From NCBI GenBank assembly GCA_016869735.1, contig VGDL01000026.1:1-48108 (forward strand): a DNA stretch of 48,108 bases, given 5' to 3'. Below, in pieces: positions 35,108-42,262 of this stretch; within the stretch, counting starts at the first letter, position 1; each line of letters opens with the position of its first letter. The notes below the pieces were generated by a model. The model was not told where the DNA came from. It saw only the letters and a program-made list of their open reading frames with translations, and made no database searches. The translations under genes and the position numbers were made by a program. This DNA comes from Alphaproteobacteria bacterium. Its GTDB lineage: Bacteria > Pseudomonadota > Alphaproteobacteria > Acetobacterales > Acetobacteraceae.

Positions 35108-35899
35108 ATGTATGATTTCGCCTATCACAAGCCCACCAACCTTGCCGATGCTGCCAAGCTGCTGGCTGATCCCGATGCCAAGGCGGTCTCCGGCGGGCAT
35201 ACGCTGATCCCGGCGCTGAAGCACCGGCTGAACAAGCCATCGGCGCTGGTGGATCTTTCCGGCATTGCCGAGATGAAGGGCATCCGCCGTGAAGGCAATG
35301 CCATTGTCATCGGCGCGCTGACGCGGCATGTGGAAGTTGCCAATAGCGCGGAAGTGAAGGCAGCCATTCCGGCGCTGGCTTACATGGCATCGCATATCGG
35401 CGATGTGCAGGTGCGTAATCGCGGCACGATTGGTGGTTCGGTTTCCAACAATGACCCGGCGGCGGATTACCCGGCGGCGGTGCTCGGCCTTGGTGCCACC
35501 ATCCACACGAATAAGCGCAAGATCGCGGCGGATGATTTCTTTCAGGGCATGTTCACCACAGCCTTGGCGGCGGATGAGATTCTGGTGGCGGTGGAATTCC
35601 CGATTCCAGAGAAAGCCGGCTACGCCAAGATGAAGAACCCGGCCAGCCGCTATGTCATGGCGGGTGTTTTCATCTCCAAGGGCGCGGGCGGTGTGCGGGT
35701 TGCGGTGAATGGCGCGGGCCCCTGCGTGTTCCGTCAGGCGGATATGGAAAAGGCGCTCGCGGCCAATTGGTCCGCCAATGCGGTTGCCGGCATTGCCCAA
35801 TCCGCCGATGGCATGAATAGCGATATCCATGGAAGCGCCGAATATCGCGCCCATCTGGTGGGTGTGATGGCCAAGCGCGCCATGGCGGCGGCTGGCTGA
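35108..35899 (+). CDS. Molybdenum hydroxylase FAD subunit (CoxM-like)
   Basis: Medium subunit of 263 residues. FAD-binding motifs SGGHTLIP (residues 28-35) and TIGGSVSNNDPAADYPA (about 107-123) are intact. The C-terminal domain (from about GYAKMKNPASRYVMAGVFIS) is that of CO dehydrogenase flavoproteins. It starts 12 nt after the large subunit. Subunit order S-L-M differs from the M-S-L order of CO dehydrogenase operons. A strong terminator 26 nt downstream ends the unit. Confidence 0.94.
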   Translation: MYDFAYHKPTNLADAAKLLADPDAKAVSGGHTLIPALKHRLNKPSALVDLSGIAEMKGIRREGNAIVIGALTRHVEVANSAEVKAAIPALAYMASHIGDVQVRNRGTIGGSVSNNDPAADYPAAVLGLGATIHTNKRKIAADDFFQGMFTTALAADEILVAVEFPIPEKAGYAKMKNPASRYVMAGVFISKGAGGVRVAVNGAGPCVFRQADMEKALAANWSANAVAGIAQSADGMNSDIHGSAEYRAHLVGVMAKRAMAAAG

Positions 35900-35925
35900 A
35901 CACCTCAGCCGTTTACGCGACACGT

Positions 35926-35957
35926 AATGGCGGCCTTCGGGTCGCCATTTTCGCTTT
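35926..35957 (+). terminator. Terminator of the molybdenum hydroxylase operon
   Basis: AATGGCGGCC (35926-35935) pairs with GGTCGCCATT (35940-35949) around a TTCG tetraloop closed by C-G; one G-U pair. TTT and, after CGC, TTTT follow. Confidence 0.9.
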
Positions 35958-36027
35958 TGGGGCTTGCCTGCTGGTCCCGCACGCGCATCTGCGCCATGAT
36001 CCCGATAGAAGCGGCGGGAGGGCCTGC

Positions 36028-36432
36028 ATGGAAATTAACAACCCCGACACCATTGCCGAAGTGCGCGCAGTGTTTGACCGGTATGAAGCCGCCATCGCCG
36101 CCAATGATGCCGCGGTGCTGGATAGCTCCTTCTGGGATGATCCACGCGTGGTGCGCTACGGTATCACGGAACTGCTTTATGGGATTGAAGCGATCCGCGC
36201 CTTCCGCGCCAGCGTGAAATCCTATGCGCCGCGCGCGCAGAAGAAGATCACCATCACCAGCTTCGGGCGCGATTTCGCCACCACAAATCTGGAATTCCAG
36301 CGCCTGGATAGCGGCTTGATCGGGCGGGAGACGAAAATTATGGCGCGCATCCCAGGCCAGGGCTGGCGCATTGTCTCGGCCCATGTCTCACTCATGGCGC
36401 AAACCGATCCAGGCCGTGTCGCGAAAGGCTGA
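36028..36432 (+). CDS. HpxZ/AtzH-like protein (DUF3225, NTF2-like fold)
   Basis: Protein of 134 residues with the pattern MEINNPDTIAEVRAVFDRYE, SFWDDPRVVRYGITELLYG and IMARIPGQGWRIVSAHVSL. This matches the DUF3225/AtzH family, named from oxalurate and cyanurate breakdown, where members support an amidase or allantoin-type pathway. It has the NTF2/SnoaL-like cone fold and is probably a helper, not proven to be catalytic. GGCGGGAGGG precedes ATG 36028. It is followed after 4 nt by a DsbA-fold protein, in one operon with the oxidase at 37091. Confidence 0.85.
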   Translation: MEINNPDTIAEVRAVFDRYEAAIAANDAAVLDSSFWDDPRVVRYGITELLYGIEAIRAFRASVKSYAPRAQKKITITSFGRDFATTNLEFQRLDSGLIGRETKIMARIPGQGWRIVSAHVSLMAQTDPGRVAKG

Positions 36433-36436
36433 TGCC

Positions 36437-37087
36437 ATGGGCAAGACTGTCGAATGCTTCTATACGCTTTCCTCGCCTTGGATGTATCTGGGCGGCAAGC
36501 AATTGAACGAAATCATCAAGCGCCACGGCGCCAATCTTGTTTTGCGCCCCTATGATTTTCGCCTGGTGGTGCCGCATGCGGGGGGTATTCCACTCCGCAC
36601 CCGCCCGGAACCGCGGCAGGATTATCATGCGCTGGAACTGGATCGTTGGGCGCTGCATCTCGGCATGCCCATCAAGCTGAAACCCAAGCACTACCCGCCA
36701 TCAGATCAACGCCCGGCGGGCCATATGGTGATGGCCGCCGCCGCGCGCGGCATGGATGCCATGCGGCTTTCCCATGCGCTGCTGACCGCACTTTGGCAGG
36801 AAGATCGCGACATCGCCGACCCGCATGTTCGTGTCGCCATCGCCGAAGAACAGGGCATGCCCGGCGAAAGCCTGCACCGCGAAGAAGATAGTGCCAGCAT
36901 CCAGGCGGAGTTTGAACGCAACAACCGCGACGCTATCGCCCGCGGTGTCTTCGGCGCGCCCACCTATGTTTGCGATGACCTCTTTCTTTGGGGCCAAGAC
37001 CGGCTGTTCTTCCTGGACAAATATCTGGCCGGGGAGGCTGTGCAATCCGGCCCCGTCAAGACCATCGCCAAGACCAGGGCGCGCTGA
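36437..37087 (+). CDS. DsbA-fold thioredoxin-like protein (2-hydroxychromene-2-carboxylate isomerase family)
   Basis: Cytoplasmic thioredoxin-fold protein of 216 residues (no signal peptide). The first strand and active-site turn read ECFYTLSSPWMYLGG: a Ser pair stands where DsbA has CxxC, as in HCCA isomerase/kappa-class GST proteins that bind glutathione. The helical insert and closing motif RGVFGAPTYVCDDLFLWGQD (cis-Pro in GAPTYV, then WGQDR) match the same family. ATG 36437 lies 4 nt after the DUF3225 stop. Possible role: glutathione-dependent isomerisation in aromatic or heterocycle degradation; substrate unknown. Confidence 0.88.
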   Translation: MGKTVECFYTLSSPWMYLGGKQLNEIIKRHGANLVLRPYDFRLVVPHAGGIPLRTRPEPRQDYHALELDRWALHLGMPIKLKPKHYPPSDQRPAGHMVMAAAARGMDAMRLSHALLTALWQEDRDIADPHVRVAIAEEQGMPGESLHREEDSASIQAEFERNNRDAIARGVFGAPTYVCDDLFLWGQDRLFFLDKYLAGEAVQSGPVKTIAKTRAR

Positions 37088-37090
37088 ATC

Positions 37091-38365
37091 ATGGCGGCAA
37101 GGCATGTCGTTGTGATCGGTGCCGGCGCGGTTGGCGCGGCATCCGCGCTGGCGGCGCTCAAGGAAGGCTACCGTGTTACCATCATGGACCCGAGCGATCC
37201 GGGCGGGGAGCAGGCGGCATCTTACGGCAATGGCTGCTGGCTCAGTCCCATGTCGGTGATCCCGCCGGCGGTGCCGGGTATTTGGAAGAAGCTGCCGAAA
37301 TTCCTCTCGGACCCGCTGGGGCCGCTCGCCATTCGCTGGAGTTATCTGCCGAAAGTGGCGCCCTGGCTGATCCGATACCTCGCTTCCGGCTGGCGCTGGG
37401 GGGATGTGGCGCAAACCGCCCAGGCACTCCGCCCGCTGGTGCAGGATGCGCCCCGGCTGCACAAGGCGCTGGCCGAACAAGCCGGGGTTGGCCATCTGAT
37501 CGAAAGGCGAGGGCTGATGTATATCTACCCCTCCCGCGCGGATTTTGAGGCTGAGCGTAAAGCCTGGGAAATTCGCCACCAGGTTGGCGTGCGCTGGATT
37601 GAACTTGACGCAGATGAGCTTCGCCAGCGGGAGCCGGATCTGGATCGCCGCTATGGTTTCGGGGTTTTCGTGGATGAGGGCGGGCATTGCACCGACCCTG
37701 GCGCCTATGTCGCCGCGCTGATCGCGCTTGCCAAGGCGGAAGGCGCCAAGCTGATCCGCGACCGCGCCACCGGCTTTCGCATCGAAGCCGGCAGGCTGCG
37801 TGCCGTGACAACAGGGCAGGGGGAAGTCCCATGCGATGCCGCTGTGATTGCCGCCGGGGTGCATTCCAAGCCGCTGGCGCGCGCTGCCGGCGATGATGTG
37901 CCGCTGGAAAGTGAACGGGGCTACCACGCCGAAATCAGCATTCCGGAGGTCTCGCCCCGCCACGGGCTGATGCCATCCGATGGCAAGATGTCCATCATGC
38001 GCACCGCGCGGGGGCTGCGCTGTGCGGGGCAGGTGGAGATTGCCGGGATTGACGCCGCCCCCAATTGGCAGCGGGCGGAAATCCTGAAAAATCATCTGCT
38101 TGGCTGTTTTCCTGGCCTGCCGCGTGATCTGTCAGCGGATCGGGTGAAATTCTGGCTCGGCCATCGGCCTTCCATGCCCGATGGCATGCCCTGTCTTGGG
38201 ACTTCGCGCGCCAGCCCTGATGTTATCCACGCCTTTGGCCATGGCCATACCGGGCTTGTCGCCGCCGCCCGAACGGGAGAGGTGGTGGCGGCACTGCTGA
38301 CCGGCCGCGCCCCGTCCATTCCCATCGATGCCTTCGACTCGCGGCGTTTTCGGGCATTTTTTTAG
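37091..38365 (+). CDS. FAD-dependent D-amino acid dehydrogenase-like oxidoreductase (DadA family)
   Basis: DAO-family flavoprotein of 424 residues. The dinucleotide-binding motif VVVIGAGAVGAASALAA is at the N-terminus; SYGNGCWLSPMSVIPPA matches the DadA region SYANAG-S. The substrate domain carries ERGYHAEI, and the C-terminal FAD-binding motif is AFGHGHTGLVAAARTGEVVA. It starts 3 nt after the previous stop. DadA enzymes deaminate D-amino acids and feed electrons to the respiratory chain; related proteins oxidise sarcosine or glycine. Substrate here not known. Confidence 0.92.
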   Translation: MAARHVVVIGAGAVGAASALAALKEGYRVTIMDPSDPGGEQAASYGNGCWLSPMSVIPPAVPGIWKKLPKFLSDPLGPLAIRWSYLPKVAPWLIRYLASGWRWGDVAQTAQALRPLVQDAPRLHKALAEQAGVGHLIERRGLMYIYPSRADFEAERKAWEIRHQVGVRWIELDADELRQREPDLDRRYGFGVFVDEGGHCTDPGAYVAALIALAKAEGAKLIRDRATGFRIEAGRLRAVTTGQGEVPCDAAVIAAGVHSKPLARAAGDDVPLESERGYHAEISIPEVSPRHGLMPSDGKMSIMRTARGLRCAGQVEIAGIDAAPNWQRAEILKNHLLGCFPGLPRDLSADRVKFWLGHRPSMPDGMPCLGTSRASPDVIHAFGHGHTGLVAAARTGEVVAALLTGRAPSIPIDAFDSRRFRAFF

Positions 38366-38467
38366 GATTTCTTGCGCCTCACTAAAAATTTTTCTCGCTT
38401 TTCAGGAATTGGGATGTCATGCTGCCAAATAGCAGCGTTGCATCCCGCGCGCGGCGGTCATTTATGT

Positions 38468-39229
38468 GTGGATAGTCAAACAGTGTTTCCTGAAAACGAT
38501 CACCAGGACAGCACCGGGCCGATCGAGGTCGAGGTGAAGTGGTATAACTCCCGTAAAGGCTTCGGCTTCGTACTGGGGCCAGATGGGCAGGATGTGTTTT
38601 TTCACGCCTCTGCCTTGACCGAGGCAGGCATTGAGCCGCCCGATACTGGCGACAAGCTGGTATGCGAAATCGGGTCTGACCGGCAGGGCCGGCGCCTGAT
38701 CACGCGGATCATGCAGCTGAAGAAGGGCGAAGGCGGCGGTGAAGCCCGCCCACCGCGCCGTGAATTCGGCGGCGGTGGCGGTTTTGGGGATCGTCCCCCA
38801 CGTCGCGATTTTGGGGATCGTCCCCCGCGCCGTGATTTCGGCGGTGGCGGTGGCGGTGGCGGCTTCGGCGGCGGTGGCTTCGGTGACCGTCCCCCGCGTC
38901 GTGACTTCGGTGGCGGCGGCGGCTTTGGTGGCGGTGGTGGTTTTGGTGACCGCCCACCGCGTCGTGATTTCGGGGATCGTCCCCCGCCGCGCCGCGAATT
39001 CAGCCGTGATGACAGCGGGCCGACCTATGACATCGCCGGTACGGTCAAGTGGTTTGACCAGGTGCGCGGCTTTGGCTTCGTGACGCCGGAAGATGGTGGC
39101 CAGGATGTCTTCCTGCATTCATCGGTGCTGCAACGCGCCGGCAAGCAGGATGTGCAGCAGGGCGAAAAAGTAGCCCTTGAAGTGCGCGATGGTCAGCGCG
39201 GCCGCCAGGCCGTGAATATGAAGGACTGA
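38468..39229 (+). CDS. Double cold-shock-domain protein with Gly/Arg repeat linker
   Basis: RNA-binding protein of 253 residues with two cold-shock domains. CSD1 (about 19-85) has RNP1 KGFGFV and RNP2 DVFFHAS. CSD2 (about 187-253) has RGFGFV and QDVFLHSS. Between them lie about 100 residues of low complexity: Gly runs and GDRPPRRDFG repeats (four perfect, plus variants). Ordinary Csp proteins have one domain of about 70 residues; double-CSD proteins of about 200 residues are known in alphaproteobacteria, but with shorter linkers. Start GTG 38468 is preferred; the frame is open to ATG 38372, and GTG 38483 is possible, so the N-terminus is uncertain. A strong terminator follows. Confidence 0.9.
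   Translation: MDSQTVFPENDHQDSTGPIEVEVKWYNSRKGFGFVLGPDGQDVFFHASALTEAGIEPPDTGDKLVCEIGSDRQGRRLITRIMQLKKGEGGGEARPPRREFGGGGGFGDRPPRRDFGDRPPRRDFGGGGGGGGFGGGGFGDRPPRRDFGGGGGFGGGGGFGDRPPRRDFGDRPPPRREFSRDDSGPTYDIAGTVKWFDQVRGFGFVTPEDGGQDVFLHSSVLQRAGKQDVQQGEKVALEVRDGQRGRQAVNMKD
38729..39025 (+). repeat. In-frame Gly/Arg-rich repeats inside the cold-shock gene
   Basis: About 300 nt encode tandem units of the type GGGGFGDRPPRRDF. The DNA repeats GGCGGTGGC-like runs and GATCGTCCCCCGCG/GACCGTCCCCCGCG blocks with synonymous variation. Unit length varies, which suggests expansion and contraction by slippage or recombination. Confidence 0.85.
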
Positions 39230-39278
39230 ACCAAGCCAGATTGTGGCCCATGTGGCTGCGATGGCATGATGTGTTACG

Positions 39279-39308
39279 AAAACGAGGGGCATGTCCCCTC
39301 GTTTTTTT
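39279..39308 (+). terminator. Terminator of the cold-shock gene
   Basis: AAAACGAGGGG (39279-39289) and CCCCTCGTTTT (39295-39305) form an 11-bp stem with loop CATGT, merging into seven T residues. Confidence 0.95.
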
Positions 39309-39452
39309 GTGGATTGCCCCGGTGGGCCTATTTCTATTTTTGATTGAGAATACTGAAGACGCGGACAGTAATTTAACGGTAATTAAATAAAAAACATGGT
39401 TTTTCAATAGTTTATTTAACCGCTTTTTCATCTCCTTCTGGGAAATTTGGTT

Positions 39453-39469
39453 CGCCCGAAAAGCGGGCG
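39453..39469 (+). promoter_or_regulatory. Hairpin in the leader of the first flagellin gene
   Basis: CGCCCG (39453-39458) pairs with CGGGCG (39464-39469), loop AAAAG, 18 nt before the flagellin ATG. A second small stem, GGGA-AAA-TCCC (39477-39487), overlaps the Shine-Dalgarno AGAGGGA and abuts the ATG. Upstream, 39340-39420 is strongly AT-rich and is the likely promoter region, but I cannot assign a sigma factor. Confidence 0.5.
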
Positions 39470-39487
39470 CAGCAGAGGGAAAATCCC

Positions 39488-40321
39488 ATGAATCTGAATT
39501 CGGTTAATACCAATATTGGGGCGATGACCGCCCTTCAGTCCTTGAACAGGACCAATGACGCGCTTGCCGCGGTGCAAAAGCGCGTGTCTACAGGCTTCCG
39601 GGTTGCCGACGCCAAGGATGATGGTGGCGCCTTTGCTGTTGCCCAAAGCGTGCGCGGCGATGTCGCCGGCCTTACCGCCGCCAATGAGCAATTGGGCGGG
39701 CTGAAGGGTGTTGTTGATGTCACGCTTCAGGGTCTTGGCCAGGTCTCAAAGACCATGGTGGAACTACGCACTGTTTTGACGCGGCTTGCTGATGGCACCA
39801 TCAATGATGAGCAGCGCGATCAATATGCTCAGCAATACGGTCAGTTAAAATCACAGATCCAGATGTTCATCAGTGATGCCACGTATAATGGCCGGACCCT
39901 GCTTTCGACTGACCCTGCAGTTGGTGGTGGCGATATCGTCACAATCCGGAACGAACAAGCCACAACGATGACCCTTGCGGCATTTGATGGCGCCACGGAC
40001 TTCGTTGTGGATGACGCGCCTGCTGACGCGACCGCAGCCCAGGCGGCCATCACTGGAAATTGGACCACGGTACACCAGGCGATCAATGACGCGCTAAACC
40101 GTTTGGGTTCCGATGCGCGGTATATTGATGCGCAGATTGGCTATAACCGCGACAAGCTTGATGCCGTTGAAGGCGGGCTTGGTGCCTTGATTGACGCCGA
40201 TATCGCCAAGGAAGCCGCACGGCTTCAGGCGCTGCAGATCCGCCAGCAGCTTGGCACGCAAACCTTGTCCATTACGAATCAGGCACCGCAGGCACTGATT
40301 TCGCTGTTCGGCGGCAGGTAA
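39488..40321 (+). CDS. Flagellin, first copy
   Basis: Flagellar filament protein of 277 residues. The N-terminal D0/D1 region is clear (NSVNTNIGAMTALQSLNRTN, then VQKRVSTGFRVADAKDDGGA), as is the C-terminal region (NRLGSDARYIDAQIGYNRDK, then EAARLQALQIRQQLGTQTLS, ending SLFGGR). The middle holds only about 60 variable residues, so it is a minimal flagellin without D2/D3 domains, like Caulobacter flagellins. No signal peptide, as expected for type III export. A second flagellin gene follows after 255 nt. No flaF/flbT or other flagellar genes lie in the window. Confidence 0.95.
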   Translation: MNLNSVNTNIGAMTALQSLNRTNDALAAVQKRVSTGFRVADAKDDGGAFAVAQSVRGDVAGLTAANEQLGGLKGVVDVTLQGLGQVSKTMVELRTVLTRLADGTINDEQRDQYAQQYGQLKSQIQMFISDATYNGRTLLSTDPAVGGGDIVTIRNEQATTMTLAAFDGATDFVVDDAPADATAAQAAITGNWTTVHQAINDALNRLGSDARYIDAQIGYNRDKLDAVEGGLGALIDADIAKEAARLQALQIRQQLGTQTLSITNQAPQALISLFGGR

Positions 40322-40333
40322 GGCAGGGCTTGT

Positions 40334-40364
40334 CCAAGCCATGAGGGATCACTTTGTGGCTTGG
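40334..40364 (+). other. Inverted repeat between the flagellin genes
   Basis: CCAAGCCA (40334-40341) and TGGCTTGG (40357-40364) form a perfect 8-bp inverted repeat with a 15-nt gap, 13 nt after the first flagellin stop. There is no T-run. It could be a terminator, processing site or operator for the second gene. A sigma54-like GG-N10-GC spacing starting at 40358 overlaps it. Confidence 0.4.
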
Positions 40365-40543
40365 AGGATGCGAATAGCTGAAGCCTTGCTGCTGCTGTGT
40401 TTGGGGGCGCGGCATGAAGCTCGGCCCTTGCCTATCTGGTTGCGACGCCTTCTTCCCGAAGGATAGCGGAATGCCGTCCTGATGGAAGAGGAACGCGATC
40501 TTCTTTGCGAAAGACCATGTTTTTCCGTGCAATGCTGAACGCT

Positions 40544-40556
40544 GCCCAAAATGGGC
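40544..40556 (+). promoter_or_regulatory. Hairpin in the leader of the second flagellin gene
   Basis: GCCCA-AAA-TGGGC (40544-40556) sits 20 nt before the ATG of the second flagellin, at almost the same place as the hairpin of the first. The Shine-Dalgarno AAGGGA (40564-40569) is likewise set between hairpin and start. Hairpin sequences differ while position is kept. Confidence 0.5.
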
Positions 40557-40576
40557 GCGCGTGAAGGGAAAAACCA

Positions 40577-41425
40577 ATGAGCATGACTTCCATCAACACC
40601 AATGCGAACGCCATGATGGCGCTTCAGTCGCTCAATCGCACCAATGACGCACTTGCCCAGGTACAAAAGCGCGTCTCAACCGGTTATCGGGTTTCGGATG
40701 CGAAGGATGATGGTGGCGCCTTTGCCATCGCGCAGACCATTCGTGCCGATACCGCCACGCTCACTGCCGTCAATGAACAGATGGGCGGGATGCGTGGCCT
40801 GATTGACGTATCGCTTTCCGCGCTTGAAGAGTTTTCAAGCAGTATGATTGAAATCCGCAGTGTCCTGACCAGGCTTGCGGATGGCACAATCAATGATGAA
40901 GCGCGCAGCCAATGCAATCAGCGATATGAACAGCTGCGCACCCAGATCACCAATTTTCTGGCCGATGCTGATTTCAGCGGCCATAATCTGCTGACCGGCA
41001 CCTCGCCCGCTGATGATGTCATCGCGATGCGAAGCGAATCTGCCGATGTGGCGGATCTATACACGCTGGCGGCGCTTGGTCCTGATACGAATTTCCTGGT
41101 GGCGCCTGGCCCTTTGGCGACCGCTGCGGATGCCCAGGCCGCGCTCGCGCCAGGCGCTGGAGATTTCGACAGCATCAATAATGCGATCAATGACGCCATG
41201 AACCGCCTTGGTTCGGATGCGCGCTATGTGGATGCGCAAATCACCTACAACCGCGATAAGATCGATTCCATTGAAGGCGGGCTTGGCGCCTTGATTGATG
41301 CGGATTTGGCCAAGGAATCAGCGCGGCTTCAGGCGCTGCAAATCCACCAGCAGCTCGGCACCCAAACGCTATCCATCGCCAATCAGGCGCCGCAATTCCT
41401 GACCTCGCTCTTTGGCGGGCGGTAA
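40577..41425 (+). CDS. Flagellin, second copy
   Basis: Filament protein of 282 residues, closely similar to the first copy in the terminal D0/D1 helices (MALQSLNRTNDALAQVQKRV, then SDARYVDAQITYNRDKIDSI, then SARLQALQIHQQLGTQTLSI) and divergent in the centre (about residues 135-200). Both end SLFGGR. Multiple flagellins can be placed in different filament zones. It has its own leader, so it can be regulated apart from copy one. A stem-loop lies just after the stop. Confidence 0.95.
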   Translation: MSMTSINTNANAMMALQSLNRTNDALAQVQKRVSTGYRVSDAKDDGGAFAIAQTIRADTATLTAVNEQMGGMRGLIDVSLSALEEFSSSMIEIRSVLTRLADGTINDEARSQCNQRYEQLRTQITNFLADADFSGHNLLTGTSPADDVIAMRSESADVADLYTLAALGPDTNFLVAPGPLATAADAQAALAPGAGDFDSINNAINDAMNRLGSDARYVDAQITYNRDKIDSIEGGLGALIDADLAKESARLQALQIHQQLGTQTLSIANQAPQFLTSLFGGR

Positions 41426-41436
41426 TGCTTTGAAGT

Positions 41437-41464
41437 CCCTTGGCCGGAAACCACCGGCCAGGGG
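41437..41464. terminator. Convergent terminator hairpin after the second flagellin
   Basis: CCCTTGGCCGG (41437-41447) pairs with CCGGCCAGGGG (41454-41464) over 11 bp with one T-G wobble and loop AAACCA. It lies between convergent genes and probably serves both, although T-runs are poor. Confidence 0.7.
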
Positions 41465-41466
41465 GT

Positions 41467-42207
41467 TCAGCCAAAGCGCCGCGGCCTGATCCCGGCGTGA
41501 AACCAACTGATCATGGAATAGATATCATAGACCGGCAGGCCAAGCGCATCACGCAGCGCCGCCGCATAGGGCGGCATATTGGTGCATTCCAGGACAATGG
41601 CGCCAACATCCGGGTGCTGCGCAACCAATGCGCGTCCGGCATCCAGGATATCCTGCGTTGCCAGATCAATATCCATATCCTGGTGATCGGCGCGGATCAG
41701 AACGCGGAAAAATTCCCGCCCACCTTCCGTGCCGACACAGGGGATATCGCGCGCGACACCAACGGCATCCAGATGCGCAGGTGTCAGTGATTGCTTGCTG
41801 ACCGTAATCACACCAACGCGCTTGCCCGGGGGCAGCGTTGCCTGCACCCAGGGCACCTGCATCAGCGATGATGTCGCCACCGGCACCTGCACCGCTTCGG
41901 CCAATTCACGCTGGAACAGGGAAAGGAAGCCGCAATTGGTGGTAATCGCCTCGGCGCCCAGATGCACCAATTCCTGAGCGGCGGCGATGAAATCCGGCAA
42001 TAGCCCCTTGGCACCCAGCAGCACCACCTTTTCAGGGGTGGCGCCGGGCACCACGCGAAACAGCACTGGGAAGGGCCAGGTCTCGCCATTGCCCATATCG
42101 CCAGGGATGCGGGGAAAGCGCGCTTCCAGCATCAATATGCCAAGGGGCGCGCCATAGATGGATTTGCCGCCACGCGCGATGCGCGGCGCAGAATTTGGGC
42201 TGTTCAT
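41467..42207 (-). CDS. Aspartate/glutamate racemase-like protein
   Basis: Cytoplasmic protein of 246 residues in the Asp/Glu/hydantoin racemase superfamily. The two catalytic Cys positions are in ITTNCGFLSLFQ (about 91) and IVLECTNMPPYA (about 206), both present. The N-terminal stretch KSIYGAPLGILMLEARFPRI differs from glutamate racemase MurI and fits the uncharacterised branch, which also holds arylmalonate decarboxylase- and maleate isomerase-like enzymes. Divergent from the Bug receptor gene (55 nt between starts), so a shared regulatory region is likely. Substrate unknown. Confidence 0.85.
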   Translation of the reverse strand: MNSPNSAPRIARGGKSIYGAPLGILMLEARFPRIPGDMGNGETWPFPVLFRVVPGATPEKVVLLGAKGLLPDFIAAAQELVHLGAEAITTNCGFLSLFQRELAEAVQVPVATSSLMQVPWVQATLPPGKRVGVITVSKQSLTPAHLDAVGVARDIPCVGTEGGREFFRVLIRADHQDMDIDLATQDILDAGRALVAQHPDVGAIVLECTNMPPYAAALRDALGLPVYDIYSMISWFHAGIRPRRFG

Positions 42208-42262
42208 CTGACAAGCTTAAGCGGCTAAACTGTCGCCCAACAATCCCAAGGAGTTCCAATCC

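Noticed and set aside
36701-38095. Long minus-strand open frame (464 codons)
   Set aside because: Shadow of the DsbA-fold and DadA-like genes, produced by high GC; no family motifs and no ribosome-binding site.
38729-39025. CRISPR-like repeat array
   Set aside because: Repeats are in frame, irregular in length, lack unique spacers and encode a Gly/Arg linker between two cold-shock domains.
40357-40372. Sigma54 promoter for the second flagellin
   Set aside because: The GG-N10-GC spacing fits, but the match outside TGGC and TGC is poor, it lies 200 nt from the ATG and overlaps an inverted repeat that explains the bases as well.
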